A stretch of DNA of 64,000 nt from Treponema sp. (lineage in GTDB: Bacteria > Spirochaetota > Spirochaetia > Treponematales > Treponemataceae): positions 186,001 to 250,000 of the forward strand of contig JAGCNW010000014.1 of the NCBI GenBank assembly GCA_017645785.1, written 5' to 3'. The notes under the pieces are model-generated. The model was not told the origin of the DNA. It did no database searches and saw only the letters and a program-made list of their open reading frames with translations. The translations under genes and the position numbers were made by a program. Within the stretch, counting starts at the first letter, position 1, and each line of letters opens with the position of its first letter. Shown piece after piece: positions 47,468 to 56,500 of the stretch.

Positions 47468-50224
47468 TTAAAGGCTTTGCAAATACGACTTTAGCTTTTC
47501 GATTCGGTTTTGGCATTCAAGCAATTTTTGCTTTTCTTCCTCAACCAATTCGGCGGGAGCGTGTTGGGCAAAGTTTCCGCTAAGCTTGCGCTCCGAGTTT
47601 TGCGCGTATTTTGTTTGCGTTTCGATTTCCTTGTTGAACTTGGCCTTGAGCGCCTCGATGTTCACGCTTTCGTCAACGATTAGGAAGGCTTCAAAGCCGC
47701 TTCCGACAGTGCCGATCGCGCGCGCGGGTTTTGCTTCCACAAATTCGACTTGCTTCATTCCGGCGAGCAACTCTATCATGTCGGTCTTTTCTTTGCAAAC
47801 TTCGGCGGCGCTTCCGGCTTGGACAAGAATCGCCATGTTCAATTTTGCCGCCGGGTCAAGGCCGCATTCAGTTCGCAGCGCGCGGGTCTTTCCGATCAAG
47901 TCTTTGAGAACGTCAAAGCGTTCCACAATGGCGGCGTTGTCGCGCTCGGCGATTGGTTCGGGGTAAGGAGCGTCTATCAACATTCCGCTGTAGGCGCAAG
48001 AGCCCGCGATCTTTTGACCGCCGGCCTTCTTTCTGTTCTCCGCGATTTCGGCGACAGGAAGCTTTGAATAAATTTCTTCGGTTACAAAAGGCAAGAAGGG
48101 GTGGAGCAGGCGCAAGTTCTCTTCCAAGATGTTCATCAATACGGAAGCTTGTCTGTCCTTTTCGTGGTCGTCGCCGTTCTTAAAGTTGAGCTTTGTCGCC
48201 TCGACGTACCAGTCGCAGAACTCGTTCCAGAAGTATTCCATCAAGGCGCTCGCCGCGTCGTTGTAGCGGTAGCTTTCCAAAGCGGCGCGGGCCAACTTTG
48301 CCGCGTTGTCCAAACGAGCGTAAATCCACTTGTCAAGCTCGGTAAGATCCGCGTCGGTGACTGGAATCAAGTTGCGGCCTTCCAAGTTGCCCAAGAGGTA
48401 GCGGCTCGCGTTCCAAACCTTGTTGCAAAAGCGGCTTCCCAACTTGAACGAGTCTTTGTCAATCAAAATGTCTTGGCCTTGCGCGCACATAAAGCCCAAA
48501 GTGAACTTGAGCGCGTCGGCTCCGTACATGTCGATTATTTCAAGGGGATCCATTCCGTTCCCCAAAGACTTTGACATCTTGCGGCCCTGCTTGTCGCGCA
48601 CCAAACCGTGAATGTAAATGTCGTGGAAGGGCGCCTTGCCGGTGAACTCAAGGCCGGCCATAATCATTCGGCTTACCCAGAAGAAAATGATGTCGTATGC
48701 GGTTACAAGCGCGGTTGTCGGATAGAAGGTTTCGAGGTCCTTTGTATTTTCCGGCCAGCCCAAAGTGCTGAATGGCCAAAGCCAAGAGCTGAACCAAGTG
48801 TCCAAAACGTCTTCGTCCTGCTTAAGCTCGTCGGATCCGGCGCCGCACTTGGGACACTTTGACGGATCTTCCCGGCTTACGATGACTTCGCCGCACTTTT
48901 GGCAGTACCAAGCGGGAATGCGGTGGCCCCACCAAATCTGTCGGCTAACGCACCAGTCGCGGATGTTTTCCATCCAGTGGGTGTATGTGTTTTCCCACTT
49001 GCGCGGGTAGAATACGATGTCGCCGTCTTTCCAAGCCTTGAGCGCCTTGTCGGCAAGCGGCTTCATTTTTACAAACCATTGGTAAGACAAGTAGGGCTCG
49101 ACGATTGTTTTGCAGCGGTAGCAGTGGCCCACTGAGTGAACCATTTTTTCTTCGCCCTTGAACAAGCCGGCTTCGGTCAAGTCTTCGATAACCATTTTGC
49201 GGGCGGCTTCTGGCTTGAGGCCGCGATATTTTTCGGGAACGTTTTCGTTGAGGCGGCCGTCTGGAGTCAAAAGGTTGACGACTTCCAAATTGTGGCGCTT
49301 GCCGACTTCCCAGTCGTTGGGGTCGTGGGCCGGCGTGATTTTCACCATACCCGTTCCAAACTCTTTGTCAACGTATTCGTCGGCGATGATAGGAATTTCT
49401 TTTCCTGTAATCGGAAGCTTAAGCTTTTTTCCGACAAGGGCTGTGTAGCGCTCGTCGGTGGGATTGACGGCAACGGCGGTGTCGCCAAAGAATGTTTCGG
49501 GGCGGGTAGTGGCCACTTCTATTTTTCCGCTTCCGTCGGCGTACTCGTAGTAGATGTGGTACATCGCTCCCTGCGTGTCCTCGTGGTCAACTTCGTCGTC
49601 GGCCAAAGCGGTTCCGCAGCGGGGGCACCAGTTGACAAGCCTCTGTCCCTTGTACATAAGGCCGCGCTCGTAAAGGGTGACGAAAACGTCGCGGACGGCC
49701 TTGCTCAAGCCTTCGTCGTAGGTAAAGCGCTCGCGCTCCCAGTCGGTCGAGTTGCCCAATTTCTTTTGCTGCTTTACGATTATGTCGTGGTGCTCGTGGG
49801 TTACTTGCCAAGTGCGCTCGACAAGCTTTTCGCGGCCCAAGTCGTAGCGGGTCTTTCCTTCTTTTTTAAGCGCGCGCTCTACGACGTTCTGCGTGGCGAT
49901 TCCGGCGTGGTCGGTTCCGGTAAGCCAAAGAGTGTTGTCGCCCTTCATGCGGTGGTAGCGGACTACTATGTCCTGCAAAGTGTTGTTAAGGCCGTGGCCC
50001 ATGTGCAAAACGCCCGTTACGTTGGGCGGCGGAATCACCACGGAATAAAGGGCCGGGTTCTTTTTGCCGTCCTTGCAGTCCGCGCATTTGCATTCCCATT
50101 CCGCGTGAATGGGGCTGGACGGGTCCGAGGCGGGCTTAAAACAGCCCTTTTCTTCCCAATCCTTGTAAATTCTATCTTCAAAGTCTTTTGGATTGTACGC
50201 TTTTTCCAGTTCAATTGCTTTCAT
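47468..50224 (-). CDS. valS: Valyl-tRNA synthetase
   Basis: 918 residues from the ATG at 50224; a longer frame begins inside the promoter and is ignored. Charges tRNA-Val. HIGH motif in IPPPNVTGVLHMGHGLNNTL (about residue 75), editing domain with TTRPETFFGDTAVAVNPTDE, KMSKS in QGRKMSKSLGNGMDPLEIID (about 547), two zinc knuckles (CPRCGTALADD and CQKCGEVIVS ... CPKCGAGSDEL), and a C-terminal coiled coil (LKAKFNKEIETQTKYAQN). The promoter (-10 at 50235-50240) leaves almost no leader, and no ribosome binding site precedes the start. Confidence 0.97.
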   Translation of the reverse strand: MKAIELEKAYNPKDFEDRIYKDWEEKGCFKPASDPSSPIHAEWECKCADCKDGKKNPALYSVVIPPPNVTGVLHMGHGLNNTLQDIVVRYHRMKGDNTLWLTGTDHAGIATQNVVERALKKEGKTRYDLGREKLVERTWQVTHEHHDIIVKQQKKLGNSTDWERERFTYDEGLSKAVRDVFVTLYERGLMYKGQRLVNWCPRCGTALADDEVDHEDTQGAMYHIYYEYADGSGKIEVATTRPETFFGDTAVAVNPTDERYTALVGKKLKLPITGKEIPIIADEYVDKEFGTGMVKITPAHDPNDWEVGKRHNLEVVNLLTPDGRLNENVPEKYRGLKPEAARKMVIEDLTEAGLFKGEEKMVHSVGHCYRCKTIVEPYLSYQWFVKMKPLADKALKAWKDGDIVFYPRKWENTYTHWMENIRDWCVSRQIWWGHRIPAWYCQKCGEVIVSREDPSKCPKCGAGSDELKQDEDVLDTWFSSWLWPFSTLGWPENTKDLETFYPTTALVTAYDIIFFWVSRMIMAGLEFTGKAPFHDIYIHGLVRDKQGRKMSKSLGNGMDPLEIIDMYGADALKFTLGFMCAQGQDILIDKDSFKLGSRFCNKVWNASRYLLGNLEGRNLIPVTDADLTELDKWIYARLDNAAKLARAALESYRYNDAASALMEYFWNEFCDWYVEATKLNFKNGDDHEKDRQASVLMNILEENLRLLHPFLPFVTEEIYSKLPVAEIAENRKKAGGQKIAGSCAYSGMLIDAPYPEPIAERDNAAIVERFDVLKDLIGKTRALRTECGLDPAAKLNMAILVQAGSAAEVCKEKTDMIELLAGMKQVEFVEAKPARAIGTVGSGFEAFLIVDESVNIEALKAKFNKEIETQTKYAQNSERKLSGNFAQHAPAELVEEEKQKLLECQNRIEKLKSYLQSL

Positions 50225-50234
50225 AATGCGAAAT

Positions 50235-50263
50235 ATTATATAGAAAAATGGGGATTTGTTCAA
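50235..50263 (-). promoter_or_regulatory. Promoter of valS
   Basis: Minus strand TTGAAC (plus 50258-50263), 17 bp, TATAAT (plus 50235-50240). The expected start of transcription (about 50228) is four bases before the start codon. Confidence 0.7.
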
Positions 50264-50315
50264 TTAGATTTGGGAGCGGAGTATGCGGCTATCTCCATTT
50301 TCTCAAAGAAAATTC

Positions 50316-50344
50316 TTGCAAATTTGACTTTTTGGGTTTACAAT
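50316..50344 (+). promoter_or_regulatory. Promoter of the cyclase/coiled-coil pair
   Basis: TTGCAA 50316-50321, 17 bp, TACAAT 50339-50344, followed by an AAGGAG site before the TTG at 50367. Confidence 0.55.
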
Positions 50345-50366
50345 GTTTAGATAAGGAGAAAAAAAG

Positions 50367-52061
50367 TTGGCTAAAAAGAGTTTTTTCCAATATGTGGGCA
50401 AAACGCCTATAATCCCTATTTCGGTCAAGATTTTGGTTATTTTCATCTCGCTTATTTTGATGTCCAATTTCATGACCAACTTGATTTCCGTTCAGCTTTC
50501 GCAAAGACAAGTCACGGAATTGACGAATAGGTTGACAGTCACGCAGCTTAAGGAGCTTTACAAAAACGCCTCAAGCCAATACCAAATTTACGCTTACAAG
50601 AAGAACAGGGACGAATGCCTCGAGACGCTAAAAAATTCGGCCAAGGAAGAATTTTCCAACCGTCACAGCTTGGCCTTGGGCTTTGACCGCACCGGCGTGG
50701 CCCTCTTTTGCGCCAGCGCCGACGGCTCCGACTTGCTTAGCTTTCCAGACAAAGAAGCCCTCTCCGTTTTAAATGAAAACTTCGACAAGGGAATCGTCGA
50801 AGGCCAAATCAATTTTGTAATTCGCGGAGCGGAATACCACGGCATTTACAAGTATTCGGAAGATTGGAACGTGTACCTTGTCCGCGCCGAATCGAGAAGC
50901 GACACCGCGCGCTACAAAATCACGATTATGGCGATCATCACCGCGGTAATCCTTATCCTTACAGTAATCTTTGTCGCGTTGGGCGTTTACATGTTCCGCG
51001 CGCTCTTTGTGAGCATTTCAAAAATTACAAGCAGCCTTTACGACATGCAGCAAAAGTCACAGTTGGCCACGATTGACATCGACGACGCTCCCAACGACGA
51101 CATCACTTATATGGCCGCTTCTTTCAACGCGCTTTCGGTTTCGGTAAACAACCTTTTGACCACCTTCCAAAAGTTCGTTTCAAAGGACGTCGTTTCAAAG
51201 GCTTACTCAGACCACACGATCAAGTTGGAAGGAATGCAGCGCGAGCTTACGATTTTGTTCAGCGACATCAAGAGCTTCACTTACAGAACCGAAACTTTGG
51301 GAAACGAAATCATCGACCTTTTGAACGTTCACTACAACAACGTCATTCACGACGTTCACGAAGAGAACGGAGTCGTAGGCTCCATCATCGGCGACGCGAT
51401 TTTGGCCATCTTCGGTTCCTACAGAAATCCGGAACTCAAGTCGCTTGAGGCCATCGACGCCGGCTGGCGCATCACTTACGTAACCGCAGAGCTTCGCGAA
51501 AAGATGAAGCTGCAACGCAAAAAGATTGAAGAGACCCGTAAGCTGACCGCGGCGGAAGACCGCGTTTACAAGGCTGTTCTTTTGGACATCGGCGTCGGCA
51601 TTGACGGCGGAACGGTATTCTACGGAAACATCGGTTCCGACGAACACATGACCAACACTGTAATCGGCGACAACGTAAACTCAGCCAGCCGTTTGGAAGG
51701 CGTGACCCGCGTTTACCATTTGCCGATTGTCGTTTCCGAATACATTGTCGACGACGTTAAGGACAAAAGCGACCGCTACAAGTTCTACGAAATCGACACG
51801 ATTCAAGTAAAAGGAAAGACAAAGGGAAAGAAAATCTACTTCCCGCTCGACACAGAGAACGAGGCGCAGCAAAAGCTCGTCAACCAGTTTGAGATTTACG
51901 AAGAGGCTTTGCAAGCCTACTATGACGGCGACTGGAAAAACGCCAGAAAGCTTTTCAAGCAAGTCAAGATGGAAGTCGCCGACGTATTTATGGAACGCAT
52001 GGGCGCCAGAGGAAACGCGCCTGACAAATGGAGAGGCATATGGACAATGACGACAAAGTAA
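50367..52061 (+). CDS. Class III nucleotidyl cyclase with HAMP-like region, divergent active site
   Basis: 564 residues from a TTG start. One membrane segment near residue 20 (ISVKILVIFISLILM), an extracytoplasmic sensor of about 155 residues, a second segment near 195 (ITIMAIITAVILILTVIFVA), a HAMP-like linker and the catalytic domain. Metal aspartates are in TILFSDIKSFTYRTETLG and SIIGDAILAIFG; the end motif is NTVIGDNVNSASRLEGVTRV. The purine-specifying Lys before IGD is Ser, and the partner Asp is Thr, so nucleotide choice or activity may differ from the cyclase at 2894. A tail (about 510-564) is TPR-like (YEEALQAYYDGDWKNARKLF). It overlaps the next gene by 22 bases. Confidence 0.85.
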   Translation: MAKKSFFQYVGKTPIIPISVKILVIFISLILMSNFMTNLISVQLSQRQVTELTNRLTVTQLKELYKNASSQYQIYAYKKNRDECLETLKNSAKEEFSNRHSLALGFDRTGVALFCASADGSDLLSFPDKEALSVLNENFDKGIVEGQINFVIRGAEYHGIYKYSEDWNVYLVRAESRSDTARYKITIMAIITAVILILTVIFVALGVYMFRALFVSISKITSSLYDMQQKSQLATIDIDDAPNDDITYMAASFNALSVSVNNLLTTFQKFVSKDVVSKAYSDHTIKLEGMQRELTILFSDIKSFTYRTETLGNEIIDLLNVHYNNVIHDVHEENGVVGSIIGDAILAIFGSYRNPELKSLEAIDAGWRITYVTAELREKMKLQRKKIEETRKLTAAEDRVYKAVLLDIGVGIDGGTVFYGNIGSDEHMTNTVIGDNVNSASRLEGVTRVYHLPIVVSEYIVDDVKDKSDRYKFYEIDTIQVKGKTKGKKIYFPLDTENEAQQKLVNQFEIYEEALQAYYDGDWKNARKLFKQVKMEVADVFMERMGARGNAPDKWRGIWTMTTK

Positions 52062-53518
52062 GGGAACTGTCACTTTTCTTGGGCGATGAGCTTGAGCCCC
52101 TTCGCCGTTCAAAAAAAGTCAGGGTTTACGACCTTGAAACAGAATACGCCAAGACCCGCAACAACCGTCTTTGGAACGTTTGGATCGCGCTTGGCTTGAC
52201 GTTTGTTTTTGTAATTCTCGTAACGATTTGCACTGTTCGCGGAATCGGAAAAAGCGCCGAGCGCATCGACGTAAACCTTTCGTCTTTTGAAGACTTGAAC
52301 TTGCAAAACCTCTTTAACCAGTTGGAGCGCGCGCAGGAAAATTTTGAGGAAGCCTCAAAGCGCCGCGCCTCTTTGCAGGGAGCGCTTGACGCCCGCCTTG
52401 AAAGGGCCAAGCAAAAAATGCAGGCGGACTTGGACTTGCTAAAAAGAACAAGCCTTTCAAAATCCGCCCTTGCCGCCCGACGTGAAAAAATACAAAGCGA
52501 CTACAACAAGGAAGTTTCCGCGGCCCACTCAGAGCTCGACGAGCAGCTTAAGACCGCCGACGCGGAAGCAAAGCAGTACGAAGAGCAGCTAAAGTCTTAT
52601 GACAGCGAGAACGTTGCCCGCGCCCAGGAATGGGAGCGCAAGATGGACAGCGAGCGCCAAGCCCGCCAGCTTGAAAGACAAAAATTGGTGGACGACTACG
52701 AGGCGCAGCTTGCCGAAGCAAGAAATCTTTTGGAAGAGACCCGCAAAAAGGACTTTGAGGAACGCAAGAACGCCACCAACGAAATCGCCAAGCGCTACGA
52801 AGAAGAACTCGCAAGCTACGATCCTGTAATAAAGGATTCAAAGGTCACGAACGTCATAACAAGCGCCAACCAGCATCCTCTGGGAACCTTTAACCGCGAA
52901 ACCGTTTTGGGCGAAGACGCCCCTGAACTTAGCGAAGAATTTTCAGCCGCGCTTACCCAGGCCGAAAGCGACTACAACGACTTGGAGCTTTTGCTTTCAA
53001 AATCGGCCGCGATTCCCCACCGCAACACGATGAAAAATGTCGTCGCCGGCGAAAAAAAGCTTTCTTACACAATCGCAAATTCTTTGGCCCGCGCGGCCAT
53101 CAACGAAATTAAGGCCAAGGACGGAGCGGCTTATGCCGCCAACCAAGAAGTTGAGCGGATGAAGGGCGAGGTTGAGGAAGCCCAAAAGCTTGCCGCCGAA
53201 GCGGTCGAAGCCCGCGAATTTGAAAAGACGGCCAGCCAGTCTTATGTAAACATCTTGAATTCGTCATTGGTGGACGAAAAGACGGCGGGCTTTATCCTTA
53301 ATCCGTCCAGCGAGCATGGTCCCGCGGTCTTTATCCGCGACTCTTGGAAGCAAAACGTCACCCGCGACGGAACTACCAAAGTTGACATTTACAACGGAAA
53401 GACCAAGGTCGGAACAGGTTCCCTTTTGTTCTACGCCGACAACTACTACATTTCGCTGGACAAGCCAGAACTCGCCGCCTCGCTATCCGTGGGAAGTACA
53501 TTCAGAATTAAAAAGTAG
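52040..53518 (+). CDS. Membrane-anchored coiled-coil protein, hypothetical
   Basis: 492 residues. Start at ATG 52040, with GGAGAGG upstream, inside the cyclase gene. A short cytoplasmic N-terminus, one membrane segment (LWNVWIALGLTFVFVILVTI, about residues 40-60), then a long coiled coil (about 75-260) rich in Glu, Lys, Arg and Ala, for example RARQLERQKLVDDYEAQLAE. A second helical block (about 370-410) precedes a beta-rich end (GPAVFIRDSWKQNVTRDGTT, VGTGSLLFYADNYYISLDKP). Family not recognised. Because it is translationally coupled to the cyclase, a structural or signalling partnership is likely but unproven. Confidence 0.72.
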   Translation: MDNDDKVRELSLFLGDELEPLRRSKKVRVYDLETEYAKTRNNRLWNVWIALGLTFVFVILVTICTVRGIGKSAERIDVNLSSFEDLNLQNLFNQLERAQENFEEASKRRASLQGALDARLERAKQKMQADLDLLKRTSLSKSALAARREKIQSDYNKEVSAAHSELDEQLKTADAEAKQYEEQLKSYDSENVARAQEWERKMDSERQARQLERQKLVDDYEAQLAEARNLLEETRKKDFEERKNATNEIAKRYEEELASYDPVIKDSKVTNVITSANQHPLGTFNRETVLGEDAPELSEEFSAALTQAESDYNDLELLLSKSAAIPHRNTMKNVVAGEKKLSYTIANSLARAAINEIKAKDGAAYAANQEVERMKGEVEEAQKLAAEAVEAREFEKTASQSYVNILNSSLVDEKTAGFILNPSSEHGPAVFIRDSWKQNVTRDGTTKVDIYNGKTKVGTGSLLFYADNYYISLDKPELAASLSVGSTFRIKK

Positions 53519-53519
53519 G

Positions 53520-53548
53520 TTGATTTTTTTCTATATATGCGCTACAAT
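53520..53548 (+). promoter_or_regulatory. Promoter of the activase gene
   Basis: TTGATT 53520-53525, 17 bp, TACAAT 53543-53548. The expected transcription start (about 53555) is two bases before the ATG at 53557, with no ribosome binding site between. Confidence 0.6.
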
Positions 53549-53556
53549 TATGTGAT

Positions 53557-56500
53557 ATGGACTTTGCAGAAGGCGCTACATTCAAGAAAATCATAGACCC
53601 CATTCGCTTTGGCATTGACGTAGGTTCCACCACCGTAAAGGTGGCGGCCCTTGGCCAAAACGACGAATTGCTTTACAGCGCGTACGAACGACACCGCGCG
53701 GACATCCGTTCCACAATCATATCAGTAGTGAACAACGCCCTTGACTCTTTGGAAAAACAATGCCCGGAGGGCGCGGCGCAAACCCTTAGCGTTAAGGTCA
53801 CAGGAAGCGGCGGCCTTGCCGTAAGCCAGTGGCTCAACGTTCCCTTTATTCAAGAAGTAATCGCGGCCACAACCGCCGTCCGAAAAATCATTCCGCAAAC
53901 TGATGTTGTGATCGAGCTTGGCGGCGAGGACGCTAAAATCACATACTTTAAAGGCGGCGTCGAGCAGCGCATGAACGGAACTTGCGCCGGCGGAACGGGA
54001 GCCTTCATCGACCAAATGGCCGCTCTTTTGGAAACGGACGCGGGCGGCCTCAACAAGTTGGCGGCCGGCGCCACAACGATTTATCCGATCGCCGCGCGCT
54101 GCGGAGTTTTTGCCAAGACAGACGTTCAGCCTTTGATCAACGAAGGCGCCAGGCGCGAAGACATCGCGGCCTCGATTTACCAAGCCGTAGTGACCCAAAC
54201 AATTTCGGGCTTGGCTTGCGGAAAGCCGATTCGCGGCAAGGTGGCCTTTTTGGGCGGACCCTTGCACTTTATGGAGCAGCTTCGCCAGCGCTTTATCGAC
54301 ACGCTGAAATTAAAGGACGACGAAATAATCGTTCCAGAAAATTCCCAGCTCTTTGTGGCTCAAGGCGCGGCGTATTCGGCCGAGCGAAAATTCGCTTGCG
54401 GTCCCGACGGAAAAACTTTTGACTTTCCTTCGATCGCGCAATTCCGCGAATCGCTAAAAAATCTTGTAGGCGCCGAACTTCACGAAGTCCAGCGCTTGGA
54501 GCCCCTCTTTAGAAGCGAGGAAGAGCTTAAGGAATTCCGCGAGCGCCACGCCAGCGAAAAAGCCTTGCGGGGCGACTTGGACGCGGCCAAGGGACCAGTC
54601 TTCCTTGGATTGGATTCCGGCTCAACGACTACAAAGGCTGTCCTTACAGACATTGACGGCCGCATCTTGTGGAACTTTTACACGGCCAACGCCGGAAACC
54701 CGGTTGACATCGCCGTTAAGACATTGAAGGATTTGTACGCCCGTCTTCCCAAAGACGTTTACATCGCGCGCGCCGTCAGCACAGGTTACGGCGAGGCCTT
54801 GTTCCAAGCGGCCTTGGGCGTTGACGCCGGCGAGGTAGAGACGATCACACACTTTAGGGCGGCCGACTTTTTTGTTCCCGGCGTGGAATTCCTTTTGGAT
54901 ATCGGCGGCCAAGACATGAAGTGCTTGCGCATGAAAGACGGCGCGATTTCTTCGATCCAGCTTAACGAAGCCTGCTCGTCGGGCTGCGGAAGCTTCTTGG
55001 ACAACTTTGCCCGCACGATGGGAATGGACGTCCGCGAGTTTAGCCAAAAGGCTTTGACTGCGCAGCAGCCCGTTGACTTGGGAAGCCGCTGCACCGTCTT
55101 TATGAACAGCCGCGTAAAGCAAGCGCAAAAGGAAGGCGCCACTGTCGCCGACATTTCCGCAGGCCTTTCTTATTCTGTAATCAAGAACGCTTTGTTCAAA
55201 GTAATAAAATTGCGCAGGGCCAGCGACATCGGAACTAAAGTTGTCGTTCAGGGCGGAACGTTTAACAACGACGCCGTCTTGCGCGCCTTTGAAAAAATTT
55301 CCGGAGTGAACGTATTCCGTCCGGACGTAGCGGGCCTTATGGGCGCCTATGGTTCCGCATTGATCGCTTGCGACCAATGGCGCGACTTGATGGCTCCGAA
55401 GCCGGGCGAGCCGGAAGGAACCGTTCACGATGTCCGCACTGGCTTGGCCAGCTTGGAAGAGCTTGAAAATTTCCACGTTGACTTGGATCTCCGCCGCTGC
55501 GGAAAATGCCAAAACAACTGCTTGCTCACGATAAACACATTCACTACAAAAGACAAAGACGGAAAGGAAGTTTCGCGCGCTTTTGTAACCGGAAACCGCT
55601 GCGAGCGCGGCGCCGAGCTTGGCGAAAAAGTTTCGGTAATCGACGCGAGCAACAAGGAAGCGTCAAGGCTTGACGGTTCCGACGCGGGCGAAATTCCAAA
55701 CCTCTTCGCTTGGAAATACAAGCGGGTCTTTGACTACACGCCGCTTCCTTTGCAAGACGCTCCGATGGGAGAAGTCGGAATCCCGCGCGTCCTCAACATG
55801 TACGAAAACTATCCCTTGTGGTTCACCTTCTTTACAAAGCTCGGCTTTAGAGTTCGCCTTAGCCCCCGCTCCACAAGAAGCGTTTACGAAAAGGGCTTGG
55901 AAAGCATTCCGTCAGAATCGGTTTGCTATCCCGGAAAGATCAGCCACGGCCATGTCGAAAGCCTTTTAAAGGCCGGCGTTAAATTTATTTTCTATCCCTG
56001 CGCTCCCTACGAAAAGCAGGAAGACACCGGCGCCGGAAACCACTACAACTGTCCGATTGTAACAAGCTATCCTGAAGTTTTGCGCAACAACATCGACGCG
56101 CTTCGCCAAGACTCATCGATTCTTTACCTTGATCCCTTCTTGCCGATTTACGACAAGAACCGCTTGGCCTACCGCCTCTTTGAAGAAATGCATCCGCATT
56201 TCAAGCAAATAACTTTTGACATGATCATGCGCGCCGTTGACGAGGCTTGGAAGGAGCAGGAAAAATTCCGCGCCGAGATTCGCCAAAAAGGCGAGGAAGC
56301 CTTGGAGCGCATCATCACTCTCGGCGTTCACGGCATTGTATTGAGCGGCCGTCCATACCACTTGGATCCGGAAATCAACCACGGAATCCCCGAAATGATT
56401 CAGGGCTTGGGCTTGGCGGTCTTTACCGAAGACGCGGTCGCCCACCTTGGCTCTATCGAACGCCCCTTGCGCATAACAGACCAGTGGGTTTACCACAACC

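Noticed and set aside
49136-50350. 404-codon open frame on the plus strand
   Set aside because: Opposite valS, which carries HIGH and KMSKS motifs; the plus-strand frame results from biased codon use in the real gene.
54622-55512. 296-codon open frame on the minus strand
   Set aside because: Antisense to the activase gene; no signal, no ribosome binding site and no known motif.
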